Shown here in pieces: positions 1 through 8,103 of a DNA stretch of 64,000 nucleotides. Source of the stretch: Olavius algarvensis associated proteobacterium Delta 3 (GTDB lineage: Bacteria; Desulfobacterota; Desulfobacteria; Desulfobacterales; CAFBRK01); NCBI GenBank assembly GCA_903231505.1, contig CAFBRK010000029.1, positions 1 through 64,000 on the forward strand, in the 5' to 3' direction. The translations under genes were made by a program, and so were the position numbers. The notes beneath the pieces were generated by a model that was given only the letters and a program-made list of their open reading frames with translations, was not told the origin of the DNA and made no database searches. Numbering within the stretch: position 1 is the stretch's first letter; each line of letters begins with the position of its first letter.

Positions 1-406
1 ATCTGCCTCCTTTTCTGATTTGGCAGAAAAATCAGACAGATAATGACCTCTAACAGTTTTTAGGTCAACTCATCATCTCGTTACGTCTAGTGGCAAGTTA
101 TGTTCCCTACAAAGTTCATGCATTCATCGGCACCGATTAAACTTTTTTTGGATCGGGCAATAAGCAGGCATGGTTATTATGTAGATTCTACATAAGTAAT
201 AATATCCGGCGCTAAAGCCGAATTATACATATTCTGAATAACCTGTGGTTTAATTTAAAATAAGGTTTAGGTATATAATATTACATGAAATTTTATGATA
301 TTAGAGCTGTGTTATTCTGGTTTGTGCTTCGTCCTCTGAACAGAGGGAATGGTGCGCAAAAATAGAATCTACTCAATATATAATGTTCGCTTTTAAAAAT
401 AGATTA
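1..406. other. AT-rich intergenic DNA, no gene seen
   Basis: No coding region or RNA gene could be recognised. CTCTAAC near 51 and GTTATGT near 100 could be the ends of a decayed attC site preceding the first cassette, but the inner arms do not pair convincingly. Confidence 0.4.
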
Positions 407-435
407 TTGACGTCCAGACGTTTTAGCGTTATAAT
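407..435 (+). promoter_or_regulatory. Sigma-70-type promoter for the toxin-antitoxin pair
   Basis: TTGACG (407-412) and TATAAT (430-435) are separated by 17 bases, and a strong Shine-Dalgarno AGGAGGTGA (449-457) precedes the ATG at 462. Short GACGT/ACGTC-like repeats overlap the -10 region, as expected where an RHH antitoxin represses its own promoter; that repression is inferred. Confidence 0.75.
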
Positions 436-461
436 GTCACGTAAACATAGGAGGTGACATT

Positions 462-695
462 ATGGCAACACCCGCAAAACGAGCTACAGTTTATTTCGAT
501 CCATTCCTTCATAAGGCTCTGAAATTAAAATCTATAGAAACTTCGAAATCGATTTCCGATCTTGTAAACGAAGCGGTCAGAGTAGCTCTTGCCGAGGACG
601 CTGAAGACTTCGCCGCGTTTGATGATAGGTCGAGCGAAGGCCTGATCAGCTATGACGAGATGGTAAAAAGGTTAAAAAAAGATGGCCGAATTTGA
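462..695 (+). CDS. Ribbon-helix-helix antitoxin (RelB/CopG type)
   Basis: A 77-residue protein. The N-terminal ~45 residues have the pattern of a ribbon-helix-helix DNA-binding domain: a short basic strand (residues 7-12) followed by two helices (KALKLKSIETS and ISDLVNEAVRVAL). The acidic C-terminal part (EDAEDFAAFDDRSSEG) would wrap and neutralise the toxin. It overlaps the following RelE-like toxin by 14 bases, the usual antitoxin-first operon. Strong promoter and ribosome-binding site are present. It probably binds the toxin and represses the shared promoter. The attC-like site after the toxin suggests the pair is an integron cassette. Confidence 0.85.
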   Translation: MATPAKRATVYFDPFLHKALKLKSIETSKSISDLVNEAVRVALAEDAEDFAAFDDRSSEGLISYDEMVKRLKKDGRI

Positions 696-939
696 GATCT
701 TTTTCAAGGAATCGGTTTGGAAGGACATAAAAAAAATACCGAAAAAAGACCTTCGAAAAATCTTGAAAAAGATTGAGAACCTATCAGATGAGCCACGTCC
801 ACCTGGATGTGAGAAACTTACAGGCCAAGAGCGCTACCGGTTGCGTCAGGGTAGGTATCGTATAGTATATTCAATCCAAGAAAATGAATTGACTGTTTGG
901 ATTGTAAAGATCAGTCACCGGAAAGATATATACCGCTGA
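682..939 (+). CDS. RelE/ParE-family mRNA interferase toxin
   Basis: An 85-residue basic protein with the RelE/ParE pattern: lysine-rich N-terminal helices (KDIKKIPKKDLRKILKKIENL), central CEKLTGQERYRLRQGRYRIVY and C-terminal KISHRKDIYR, as in the 'L.G..RLRVGDYRI.Y ... HR..VY' signature. Family members cleave mRNA at the ribosome or poison gyrase; the RQGRYRIVYS and HRKDIYR motifs favour the RelE type. Its start lies inside the antitoxin gene. An attC-like site begins two bases after the stop codon. Confidence 0.87.
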   Translation: MAEFEIFFKESVWKDIKKIPKKDLRKILKKIENLSDEPRPPGCEKLTGQERYRLRQGRYRIVYSIQENELTVWIVKISHRKDIYR

Positions 940-940
940 A

Positions 941-1009
941 GCGAACAAATCGCTGGAGAACGACGTGAACCGCTGACGCGATTCACGCGTCTCAGCTCAG
1001 ACGTTATAC
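941..1009 (+). repeat. attC-like integron recombination site 1
   Basis: Left core GCGAAC and right core GTTATAC (1003-1009) bracket pairing arms CTgGAGA / TCTCAG with one unpaired G, the extrahelical base typical of attC. The next ATG lies two bases beyond the right core, as in cassette arrays. Confidence 0.6.
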
Positions 1010-1011
1010 TC

Positions 1012-1596
1012 ATGGAATATATTGGCATAATAGCAATAATCTTAGGTGGGTTGATATCCATAGTGAATTGGGTCTACTTTTATCGATCATGGAAAACCAA
1101 GAAGCACATTTCTTCTATTCCTCTAGTCGGAGCTATTTTGCTTGTCTTTGGACTCTTCCAGTTTACAGAAACTAGAATGTATGCATGGCTAGGTATCGTC
1201 GTGGATTATGGCACCCTCGTATTCATCTGCTCGATTCCATTTTTTATGAGAGAGTTCTGGAGTACGAGTAGGGTGAACCTCATTCGCGAATATGATGGTT
1301 CCTCCAGTACCACACAGCACAATCTTAGGATCTACAAGAATGGTGTGTTTGTAATTGAATCGGAGGTCGACCCTCCTCGACCAGCGAATGAATATGGTGC
1401 GCTAATAGCATCCTTTGGCTTTCAAGGCAAATGGGCCGAAACCGGGAGCTCAATAACCCTTAGTGAATATGCGCAAGGCAGAATCCTTAATCTGCAGGAT
1501 ATAAATGGCAAGTTGATCTCCGGAGAGGCCAACTATCCTGAGGACAAAGAACATCAATACGATTCATTAGACGGCATAGAATTCCGTCTCAAATAA
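1012..1596 (+). CDS. Membrane protein of unknown function (cassette gene)
   Basis: I do not recognise the family. The 194-residue product has three predicted membrane helices in its first ~85 residues (IGIIAIILGGLISIVNWVYFY, a second near 38-52 and a third near 60-78). A soluble C-terminal domain of about 100 residues follows, containing an N-H-N-L-R-I-Y-K-N-G-type beta-rich stretch. The gene starts directly after an attC-like site with no clear ribosome-binding site and stops at the start of the next one, so it is a typical single-gene cassette. The function cannot be inferred. Confidence 0.65.
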   Translation: MEYIGIIAIILGGLISIVNWVYFYRSWKTKKHISSIPLVGAILLVFGLFQFTETRMYAWLGIVVDYGTLVFICSIPFFMREFWSTSRVNLIREYDGSSSTTQHNLRIYKNGVFVIESEVDPPRPANEYGALIASFGFQGKWAETGSSITLSEYAQGRILNLQDINGKLISGEANYPEDKEHQYDSLDGIEFRLK

Positions 1597-1721
1597 GTAT
1601 AACAACACTATGCACGCCGACGGGCAGGGCAGTCGTTCTTTAAGCCGTTTAAACCTTTGCTCCCTGCGTTTTTGACAGTTGGCTTGTGAAGCCTGCCCGC
1701 CGGTGATGGTGGGCGTTATCC
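1597..1721 (+). repeat. attC-like site 2 (long, VCR-like length)
   Basis: GTATAAC (1597-1603) and GCGTTATCC (1713-1721) form the outer cores. The inner arms CACgCCGaCGGGCAGG and CCTGCCCGCCGGTG pair with two unpaired bases. About 125 bases long. The stop codon of the preceding gene abuts the left core. Confidence 0.65.
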
Positions 1722-1724
1722 GCA

Positions 1725-2141
1725 CTATATAGACGCGTCCGATTGGTTGGACTGTATTGCATTTTGGGCAGCATGAACAAGAAACGAAGACCGTGACATT
1801 CCGCGCTTTTTGGCGGCAGCGTCAATCTGCTTGAGCGTAATTTCGGGCACTGTAATATTGACTCTGACAGTTCGAGGCTTTGCATCAGGAACATCAACGA
1901 CGAGATAGGCGGCTGCGTCAGCGAAATCTGGATCAGCCATAATTTCTTCGAGCTTTGAAGGAGTTGGAAGTGACTCGCCGTCTTCGAACATACCCTGAAT
2001 ATGAAGGGCGAGAGCTTCCTGGGCCATATCTTTGGCTTCGTCAATGTTGATACCGGCCGTAATACAGCCCGGAAAGTCGGGAAACGATACTCCAAAGTCG
2101 CTTTTGGTATCTTTGTGTACGATTGCAATATAGTTAGCCAT
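1725..2141 (-). CDS. hicB: HicB-family antitoxin
   Basis: A 138-residue protein with the HicB N-terminal fold: YIAIVHKD, then DFGVSFPDFPGCITAG, the hallmark 'G..FPD.PG..T.G' motif (residues ~16-30), then DEAKDMAQEALALHI. The C-terminal third (VNITVPEITLKQIDAAAKKRGMSRSS) is a ribbon-helix-helix DNA-binding domain. It lies downstream of hicA on the minus strand with a 9-base gap and should neutralise the toxin and repress the operon. The pair runs opposite to its flanking plus-strand cassettes, so it must use its own promoter. Confidence 0.9.
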   Translation of the reverse strand: MANYIAIVHKDTKSDFGVSFPDFPGCITAGINIDEAKDMAQEALALHIQGMFEDGESLPTPSKLEEIMADPDFADAAAYLVVDVPDAKPRTVRVNITVPEITLKQIDAAAKKRGMSRSSFLVHAAQNAIQSNQSDASI

Positions 2142-2150
2142 AATTGCACC

Positions 2151-2339
2151 TCAGCTGAACTTGATTCCCGACTGGCGTTCGATGCTTTTCAGAGTGCCAA
2201 TGGGAATGTCCTTTTTGGGGTGGGGAACGGTCACACGCCCCTTTTTGTCTGGATGCCGAAATTGGCAATGGGAGCCGACTTTAGCAACTTTATGCCAACC
2301 GTGCTGTTTTAGAATCTTAATTACGTTCCGGCTAGCCAT
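2151..2339 (-). CDS. hicA: HicA-family mRNA interferase toxin
   Basis: A 62-residue protein with the double-stranded-RNA-binding-like HicA fold. It has the conserved SRNVIKILKQHGW, the catalytic-histidine motif GSHCQFRHPDKKG (residues ~22-34) and the closing VPHPKKDIPIGTLKSI. HicA toxins cleave mRNA. It is the promoter-proximal gene of the minus-strand hicAB pair enclosed between two attC-like sites. The length is normal for the family. Confidence 0.92.
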   Translation of the reverse strand: MASRNVIKILKQHGWHKVAKVGSHCQFRHPDKKGRVTVPHPKKDIPIGTLKSIERQSGIKFS

Positions 2340-2392
2340 GATGTGTATTAATACACACTCATTATGGGCATGTCAAGATGAACAAAAAGTTC

Positions 2393-2461
2393 GGATAACA
2401 AGTCACTGCACCTGACATCTGAGGCCTGCGGCTTCAGCTGCAGGTGAGTCCAACGTTAGAA
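2393..2461 (+). repeat. attC-like site 3
   Basis: GGATAAC (2393-2399) and GTTAGAA (2455-2461) are the cores. CACCTG and CAGGTG pair next to ACT/AGT with one unpaired G, and the centre is a short GC-rich palindrome (GAGGCCTGCGGCTTC). Confidence 0.65.
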
Positions 2462-2480
2462 GCCAACGGAGGCATATCTA

Positions 2481-3356
2481 ATGAAGTTCGGAGATAACTT
2501 TAACAATATTCAAATAAAAACCGGCGGTGCTGAAATTAATCTAGTGCATGGCGGTTCAGGCAATCCGTTACTGTTGTTGCACGGCTATCCGCAGACCCAC
2601 GTCATCTGGCACCAGATTGCTCCGCGCCTTGCTCATAGTTTCCACGTAATTTGTCCCGACTTGCGGGGCTATGGGGATAGTTCAAAACCTCCGAGCACGC
2701 CAGATCATTACCCCTATTCAAAGCGTGCCATGGCCCAGGACATGGTCGAAGTCATGGCGTCTCTTGGATATAGTGAATTCCTTGTAGCCGGTCATGATCG
2801 CGGTGCCAGAGTTACGCATCGGATGGCCCTTGACTATCCTGAGAGAATCAAGAAGGCATGTGTGATGGACATTGCACCTACTCACCACATGTTCAAGACT
2901 ACTGACCAACATTTTGCCACTAGCTATTATCATTGGTTTTTCCTCATACAACCAGATGGTTTACCAGAACATATGATCAATGCGGATCCCGCTTACTATC
3001 TCACGGAAAAACTAAAACGGTGGAGTGCGCCCGGTGCGGTGTTCGCGGACGAGGCGGTAGCCGAATATGTGCGCTGCTTCAGTAGGCCAGAGTCAATCCA
3101 TGCTTCATGTGAGGATTATCGCGCTGCAGCGAGTATTGACTTAGTACACGACGAAGAAGATATGGACAAGAAGGTTGAGTGCCCTCTGCTAGTCTTGTGG
3201 AGTGCAAAAGGATTTGTGGACCGTACCTACGATGTCCTTCGTGTATGGCACGAGTGCGCCGAACAAATAGAGGGTAGAACCTTGGATTGCGGACATTTTC
3301 TACCAGAAGAATCTCCTGCGGCCGTCTGCGATGAATTGCTTCGCTTCTTTAAGTAA
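2481..3356 (+). CDS. Haloacetate dehalogenase (fluoroacetate-dehalogenase type alpha/beta hydrolase)
   Basis: A 291-residue alpha/beta hydrolase that probably hydrolyses a carbon-halogen bond of a small haloacid. The oxyanion motif is HGYPQ (34-38). The nucleophile elbow is GHDRG with Asp106, not Ser. The pair His151-Trp152 (YYHWFF) and Tyr213 (EDYRAAASID) match the halide-binding His-Trp-Tyr set of fluoroacetate dehalogenase, Arg107 and Arg110 match the carboxylate-binding arginines, and His272 (CGHFLPEE) is the catalytic histidine. A GGAGG ribosome-binding site precedes the ATG. It is a cassette gene between attC-like sites 3 and 4. Substrate range is inferred. Confidence 0.85.
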   Translation: MKFGDNFNNIQIKTGGAEINLVHGGSGNPLLLLHGYPQTHVIWHQIAPRLAHSFHVICPDLRGYGDSSKPPSTPDHYPYSKRAMAQDMVEVMASLGYSEFLVAGHDRGARVTHRMALDYPERIKKACVMDIAPTHHMFKTTDQHFATSYYHWFFLIQPDGLPEHMINADPAYYLTEKLKRWSAPGAVFADEAVAEYVRCFSRPESIHASCEDYRAAASIDLVHDEEDMDKKVECPLLVLWSAKGFVDRTYDVLRVWHECAEQIEGRTLDCGHFLPEESPAAVCDELLRFFK

Positions 3357-3366
3357 CAAATAGTGC

Positions 3367-3426
3367 TTCTAACAAGCACATGCAGTCGGACCTGGCTAAC
3401 GCCAGGCCGCTGATGTGAGCGTAGTA
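3367..3426 (+). repeat. attC-like site 4
   Basis: Left core TTCTAAC (3367-3373); arms CACATgCAGtCGG and CCGCTGATGTG pair with two unpaired bases, almost the same arms as the site at 29992-30064. The right core is degenerate (GCGTAGT instead of GTTRRRY), so the site may be inactive. A GTTATGC about 30 bases further on could serve instead. Confidence 0.55.
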
Positions 3427-3865
3427 TCTATAGCGGCTATGAAAATGCAGTTATGCTAACGAACGCGAGGGCGCAGATAATTTAAGGTAGTTATCACAAT
3501 CGGGGCATGGATCCAATCCTGCCCTGATTCGTATATAGAGGCACGAGTTTCTGACGCGATGCGATGCGCGTCAACATGCAGAACATCATTTGACGTGCAG
3601 AAAATCCCAAGGAACTATAATAGCTATCAGAATTGTGATATTTCATACACCGTTGAAATATCGTCTATTTTGACTTTTTCTCATCTCACGTTTACGGTAC
3701 TGATAATTTATACGGGAAGGTGGCTAATATCCGGGAATTAATCCCCGCTACTCACAAGTTATACTCAGGGATTCATTAAATGAGCAGTCGGGGAGTTTTT
3801 CGCCCTACCATCTGTTATTCAAGGCTACAGAGATGTCTCGCAAATTGTAAACGTCGGGGTCTTAA
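3427..3865. other. Intergenic DNA beyond the cassette array, no gene seen
   Basis: No coding region could be supported. GCTAACG near 3453 and GTTATCAC near 3490 may be debris of another attC-like site. The rest has no recognisable signal. Confidence 0.4.
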
Positions 3866-3870
3866 TGACT

Positions 3871-4143
3871 GCGTCATTCCAGACTGGCCTGCCCGAGGCA
3901 GGTAAAATCCGGAATCCAGATGTCGTTAACAGGTGCGATTCTGGATGCCGGCCTTCGAGGCTGTGTCACAATTGGGATAGATGATTATCTCTCGTGTCAT
4001 GCCGGACCCCGAACCGGCATCCAGTTTTAACTAATTGTAATCGCCATGGATTCCGGCCTCCACCGGAATGACAAAAGGACTAAAAATCAGGGGAGAGCCA
4101 TAATTCAGTATTACGACACAGCCTCCTTCGCCGGCATGACGGC
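3871..4143. repeat. Cluster of five REP-like palindromes (GTCATTCC...GGAATCCAG family)
   Basis: Five degenerate copies of a small palindrome lie at about 3871-3920, 3941-3970, 3995-4026, 4046-4074 and 4114-4143. Their edges read GTCATTCC/GTCATGCC and GGAATGAC/GGCATCCAG. Units of this kind are widespread between proteobacterial genes. They sit upstream of the alcohol dehydrogenase gene. Confidence 0.75.
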
Positions 4144-4183
4144 AAAACACCCCGACCCCTGAATTAAATAGAGAGGTGTTCTT

Positions 4184-5224
4184 ATGAAAGCAGCCGTGTA
4201 TAGGGAATTTGCCAAACCGCTGACGATTCAGAATCTGCCCGACCCGACGCCTTCGGATCACGGCGTCGTCATCCGTGTAGAAGCAACAGGACTTTGTCGC
4301 AGTGACTGGCATGGATGGATGGGGCATGATCCTGATATTCGCTTACCCCACGTGCCCGGTCATGAACTTGCCGGGGTCATCGAGGCGACTGGAAAAGACA
4401 TCATTCGGTGGAATGTCGGCGACAGGGTAACACTGCCTTTTGTCTGCGGTTGCGGAATTTGCCCTCAATGCGCTACGGGAAATCATCAGGTCTGCGACCG
4501 GCAATTCCAGCCGGGATTTACGCATTGGGGCTCTTTTGCAGAATATGTTGCAATTGATTATGCAGATGTCAATATAGTGACGTTACCGGATGAAATTGAC
4601 TTTGTTACGGCGGCGAGTCTGGGCTGCCGCTTTGTGACGTCCTTTCGGGCAATCGTCGAGCAGGGAAATGTTTCTGCCGGGCAATGGGTTGCCGTGCATG
4701 GCTGCGGAGGCGTCGGTTTATCCGCAATCATGATTGCCAACGCTTTGGGCGCAAATGTGGTTGGCGTAGATATCAACGACGAGAAACTCGATTTTGCCAA
4801 ATTAATCGGAGCAACAGCAACCGTCAATGCCTCAAATACAGAAGCAGTAGCCCAAAAGATCATTGACCTTACCGAAGGCGGCGCCCATGTTTCAATCGAT
4901 GCACTCGGCTCCCCGGTCACCTGCTTCAACTCGATAGTAAACTTGAGGAAGCGCGGCAAACATATCCAGGTTGGACTGATGCTGGCGGATCACAGGCATC
5001 CTGCCGTACCGATGGACCAGATTATTGCCAATGAACTCGAAATTCTTGGAAGTCATGGCATGCAGGCGCATAAGTATTCAGAGCTTCTGTTAATGATCCG
5101 GGCGGGAAAGCTGTTTCCGGAAAAGCTGGTCCAAAAGACGATAAGCCTCGAGGAATCATTGGATGAACTCGTCACTATGGACAGCTTCAGCGGAACAGGC
5201 ATAACCGTAATAGACAAATTTTAA
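4184..5224 (+). CDS. Zinc-dependent alcohol dehydrogenase (MDR family)
   Basis: A 346-residue medium-chain dehydrogenase oxidising an alcohol or reducing an aldehyde with NAD(P). Catalytic zinc ligands are Cys38 (GLCRSDWHG) and His60-Glu61 (GHELAG). The structural zinc site is Cys90, Cys93, Cys96 and Cys104. The Rossmann motif GCGGVGLSA lies near residue 170 and is followed by a VVGVDIN strand whose Asp predicts NAD preference. AGAGAGG upstream fits as ribosome-binding site. It precedes the aminotransferase by 48 bases on the same strand, so the two may be co-transcribed. The exact substrate cannot be read from sequence. Confidence 0.9.
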   Translation: MKAAVYREFAKPLTIQNLPDPTPSDHGVVIRVEATGLCRSDWHGWMGHDPDIRLPHVPGHELAGVIEATGKDIIRWNVGDRVTLPFVCGCGICPQCATGNHQVCDRQFQPGFTHWGSFAEYVAIDYADVNIVTLPDEIDFVTAASLGCRFVTSFRAIVEQGNVSAGQWVAVHGCGGVGLSAIMIANALGANVVGVDINDEKLDFAKLIGATATVNASNTEAVAQKIIDLTEGGAHVSIDALGSPVTCFNSIVNLRKRGKHIQVGLMLADHRHPAVPMDQIIANELEILGSHGMQAHKYSELLLMIRAGKLFPEKLVQKTISLEESLDELVTMDSFSGTGITVIDKF

Positions 5225-5272
5225 TCATCCGTTTGTCCGGCAGACCATTCACGATAACCACAGGAACCCACA

Positions 5273-6439
5273 ATGCCATTAAAGCCCATCAATACCTACA
5301 TTCAAGAAATGCAACGCTCCGGGATAAGGCGGATCATGGATTCGGCTACTGCTCCGGATATACTGCACCTGGAGGTGGGCCAGCCCAACTTTTCAACCCC
5401 TGAACCCATTCTTCGGGCCGCCTGCGAAGCGATCATGGATGCGCAGGGTCGCTTTACCCGATATACACCGAATATGGGGTATGTCACGCTCCGGGAAAAG
5501 ATTGCGGCCAAGCTTAAAGAAGAAAACGGCATCCAGACCTCACCGGGCCGGATTCTGGTGACCCCGGGTTCCAATTACGGCATCATGATTGCCCTGTCTG
5601 TGCTGCTGAACCCAAACGATGAGGTGCTGGCACCTGACCCGGGATATGTCAACTATGCCGCTCTGCCCCCGCAGTTTGGCTGCACTGTCGGAAGATATCC
5701 GCTCTACGAATCGGATGAGTTCACCCCGCGCATCGATTCCATTGCGGCTTGTATCACCCCGGCCACAAAAGTTATTGTCCACAACTCACCGTCAAATCCC
5801 ACCGGTGCGGTATGCCCGGAATCGTTCGTAAAGGAGTTGGTGGCATTGGCCCGGGAAAACAATCTGTATGTCCTTTCGGACGAGGCCTACGAGCATATTG
5901 TATTTGACGGCCGGCACATCAGTCCGGCCCGGTTTGATACAAACGGAAACGTCGTCAGCATTTTCAGCGTTTCAAAAAGCTATTCCATGACCGGGTGGCG
6001 TCTGGGTTACGTCGTTTCAAGTGAACCCGTTGCCAGGGCGCTGGAAAAACAACAGGAACTTTGCGTTTCGTGTGCGCCGTCCATCTCCCAGAAAGCAGCC
6101 GAAGCAGCCCTGTCACTGGACCATGGGTATATAAACGAAATGGTGGACCAATATCGAATGCGTCGTGATATGGCCCTGAACATCCTCAAGCGGCACGGCC
6201 TGTTTCGATATACTCCCAAGGGCGCTTTTTACGTGCTCATCGATATCTCTGCAACGGGCATGGATTCCAATACCTTTGCCGACCGGCTCCTGGAAGAGCA
6301 GCGTGTTGCGGTTGCCCCTGGTGCCACTTTTGGCCCGCTGGCGGAAACGTATATCCGGGTCAGCATGGCCACCGAGGACCACGTCCTGGTTAAAGGGCTT
6401 GAAAAAATTTGTGATTACATCAACATGCAGCGATACTAA
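5273..6439 (+). CDS. Pyridoxal-phosphate aminotransferase, class I/II
   Basis: A 388-residue fold-type I aminotransferase of the aspartate/aromatic/alanine group. Visible are the substrate-loop residues LEVGQPNFSTPEP (33-45), YTPNMGY (64-70), cofactor-binding Asn175 in NSPSNPTG, Asp203 and Tyr206 in LSDEAYEHI, the Schiff-base Lys235 in SVSKSYSMTGWRLGY and the carboxylate-binding Arg of YIRVSMA near 361. The length is normal and there is no damage. It would transfer an amino group from a donor such as glutamate or aspartate to a keto acid. The specificity is unknown. Confidence 0.9.
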   Translation: MPLKPINTYIQEMQRSGIRRIMDSATAPDILHLEVGQPNFSTPEPILRAACEAIMDAQGRFTRYTPNMGYVTLREKIAAKLKEENGIQTSPGRILVTPGSNYGIMIALSVLLNPNDEVLAPDPGYVNYAALPPQFGCTVGRYPLYESDEFTPRIDSIAACITPATKVIVHNSPSNPTGAVCPESFVKELVALARENNLYVLSDEAYEHIVFDGRHISPARFDTNGNVVSIFSVSKSYSMTGWRLGYVVSSEPVARALEKQQELCVSCAPSISQKAAEAALSLDHGYINEMVDQYRMRRDMALNILKRHGLFRYTPKGAFYVLIDISATGMDSNTFADRLLEEQRVAVAPGATFGPLAETYIRVSMATEDHVLVKGLEKICDYINMQRY

Positions 6440-6767
6440 GCGGGGCCGGCGTTCGCCGGAGGGGATAACCACCTGTTCCATAAGTCAATCCTGCAAGGCC
6501 GATGGCACAGTACACCAATAGCGTTACAAGCACCGTGTTCACCAGCCATCTCACTCTGGGTTGGTCGAGATACGCGCTTATTGCCGCCTCACCGATGGCC
6601 CGGGTCGAAGTGGCACCGAATGCGGTCAACGCGAACAGCAGTGCGAACAGGGTCACAAGTAAAAGATTGTCTGCAGGGGATGACAAGAATGATGAATAGA
6701 GGGTCAGACCATAAACAGCCACCGTGGGATTTCGGGTCTTAAGAATAAATCCCTTTTTTAATCCCAT
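6420..6767 (-). pseudogene. C-terminal remnant of a LysE/RhtB-family exporter
   Basis: The minus strand encodes a hydrophobic stretch starting GLKKGFILKTRNPTVAVYGL. This resembles the second half of LysE-type amino-acid exporters ('F..G.L.NL.NPK...F'), followed by three membrane segments and AYLDQPRVRWLVNTVLV, like the family's 'R..R..N...G' end. About 100 of the usual ~205 residues remain; no N-terminal half is present upstream. It converges with the aminotransferase gene and overlaps its last bases. Most likely a truncated, dead gene. Confidence 0.5.
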
Positions 6768-6852
6768 CGGCGATTATGATGATCTGCTATCCTGGATAGA
6801 CGGCCTTTGACCAAACTAAGGGACTGCTACCACCTTCATCCCCCAATTTGAA

Positions 6853-7899
6853 ATGTTAAATCTTATCCTCTATATCAGTGCTGCGCTTATTTGGGGATCG
6901 ACCTGGCTGGCGATTAAACTTCAGTTGACTCAGGTCCCTCCGATCTTGTCGGTCGCCTATCGATTCTGTTTGGCCGCATTGATCCTTCTGGCCTATTGCC
7001 GACTAACTCGAAAGCAGCTCAATTTTTCACTTCGAGATCACGGCTTCATGATGTTGCAGGGATTCACCCTGTTCGGTCTCAGCTATTGCTGCAGCTACAT
7101 GGCAACCGCATACATGACAAGTGGGTTGGTGGCGGTCATTTTCTCTACCATCCTGATGTGGAATATCATCAATCTACGGATTTTCATGGAACAGCCGGTG
7201 GCCTGGCGGGCCTTTTACGGGGGAATTTTAGGGCTCACTGGTATTTGCGTCGTATTCTGGCATGATTTGATCACTTTCTCCGCAACCCGCGGCCTGGTTG
7301 GATTGGTCATCGCCATTGCCGGTGCTTATCTGGCGTCGGTGGGCAATGTGGTCGGCTCCCGCAATTCAAAGGAAGGCGTGCCCGTCACCCAGGCAAATGC
7401 GTTTGCCATGGCGTATGGCGGACTGCTGACACTGTTGATCCATTTTGCCATGGGCGGAGCGCTGACTATTGACTGGTCCATCGGCTACCTGGGGCCGATG
7501 CTCTATCTCACGATATTCGGATCGATTGTCGCCTTTGGCTGTTATATGCTCTTGCTCAGCCGCATCGGTGCCGAATTTGCGGCCTACGCGTTGTTGGTCA
7601 TGCCGATTATCGCACTGATACTGTCTACCCTGTTTGAAGGATATCACTGGACCGTCAATGCCTTTACCGGGGTTGCGTTGGTGCTCGCCGGCAATCTGAT
7701 GATATTGACACCGCCGTCCACATCCCGCCGGCTGATGCGTTATGTCAAAAACGGCATGAGTATTGAAAGACGATTTGGTTCGGCGCCCTCGACCCGAGGA
7801 ATGAAAAAGGTGGTCGCCAGCGAAGAAAAAATTGGACCCGATCCCGACCGGGAGCTAAGACACACGACCGCTGGTCCTGAACCGGGGCTCAAATCATAG
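6853..7899 (+). CDS. DMT-superfamily (EamA) transporter
   Basis: A 348-residue inner-membrane protein with about ten hydrophobic helices arranged as two EamA repeats, roughly residues 5-135 and 150-285. The first begins ALIWGSTWLAIKL, typical of the family, and the helix end GLSYCCSYMATAYMTSGLVAVIFST matches the EamA helix 3-4 region. About 65 hydrophilic residues follow the last helix, longer than usual. Members export amino acids, metabolites or drugs; no substrate can be assigned. An intrinsic terminator follows at 8057-8079. Confidence 0.85.
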   Translation: MLNLILYISAALIWGSTWLAIKLQLTQVPPILSVAYRFCLAALILLAYCRLTRKQLNFSLRDHGFMMLQGFTLFGLSYCCSYMATAYMTSGLVAVIFSTILMWNIINLRIFMEQPVAWRAFYGGILGLTGICVVFWHDLITFSATRGLVGLVIAIAGAYLASVGNVVGSRNSKEGVPVTQANAFAMAYGGLLTLLIHFAMGGALTIDWSIGYLGPMLYLTIFGSIVAFGCYMLLLSRIGAEFAAYALLVMPIIALILSTLFEGYHWTVNAFTGVALVLAGNLMILTPPSTSRRLMRYVKNGMSIERRFGSAPSTRGMKKVVASEEKIGPDPDRELRHTTAGPEPGLKS

Positions 7900-8056
7900 A
7901 TGCTATGACAACATTCGCGATGATGTCATACTGACCTGCCGCGACTGATTGTCGTCGCCCTCAGGGAATCCTAATGCATTATCAAGGCGAATGCACAAAC
8001 TGAGCGGCTATCTGAATGCGGGAACAGTGCCTCACTCTGCCATGGCAGATGGAGTA

Positions 8057-8079
8057 GGGCACCGCACCTGCCCTTTTTT
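8057..8079 (+). terminator. Intrinsic terminator after the EamA transporter gene
   Basis: GGGCA (8057-8061) and TGCCC (8069-8073) form a stem around a short loop, followed immediately by six T residues. It faces the convergent GAF-protein gene. Confidence 0.7.
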
Positions 8080-8103
8080 GACAGCGTTTCAGATCATCCG
8101 CCG

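Noticed and set aside
49..111. Possible attC before the first toxin-antitoxin cassette
   Set aside because: CTCTAAC and GTTATGT are in place, but the inner arms do not pair well enough to call a site.
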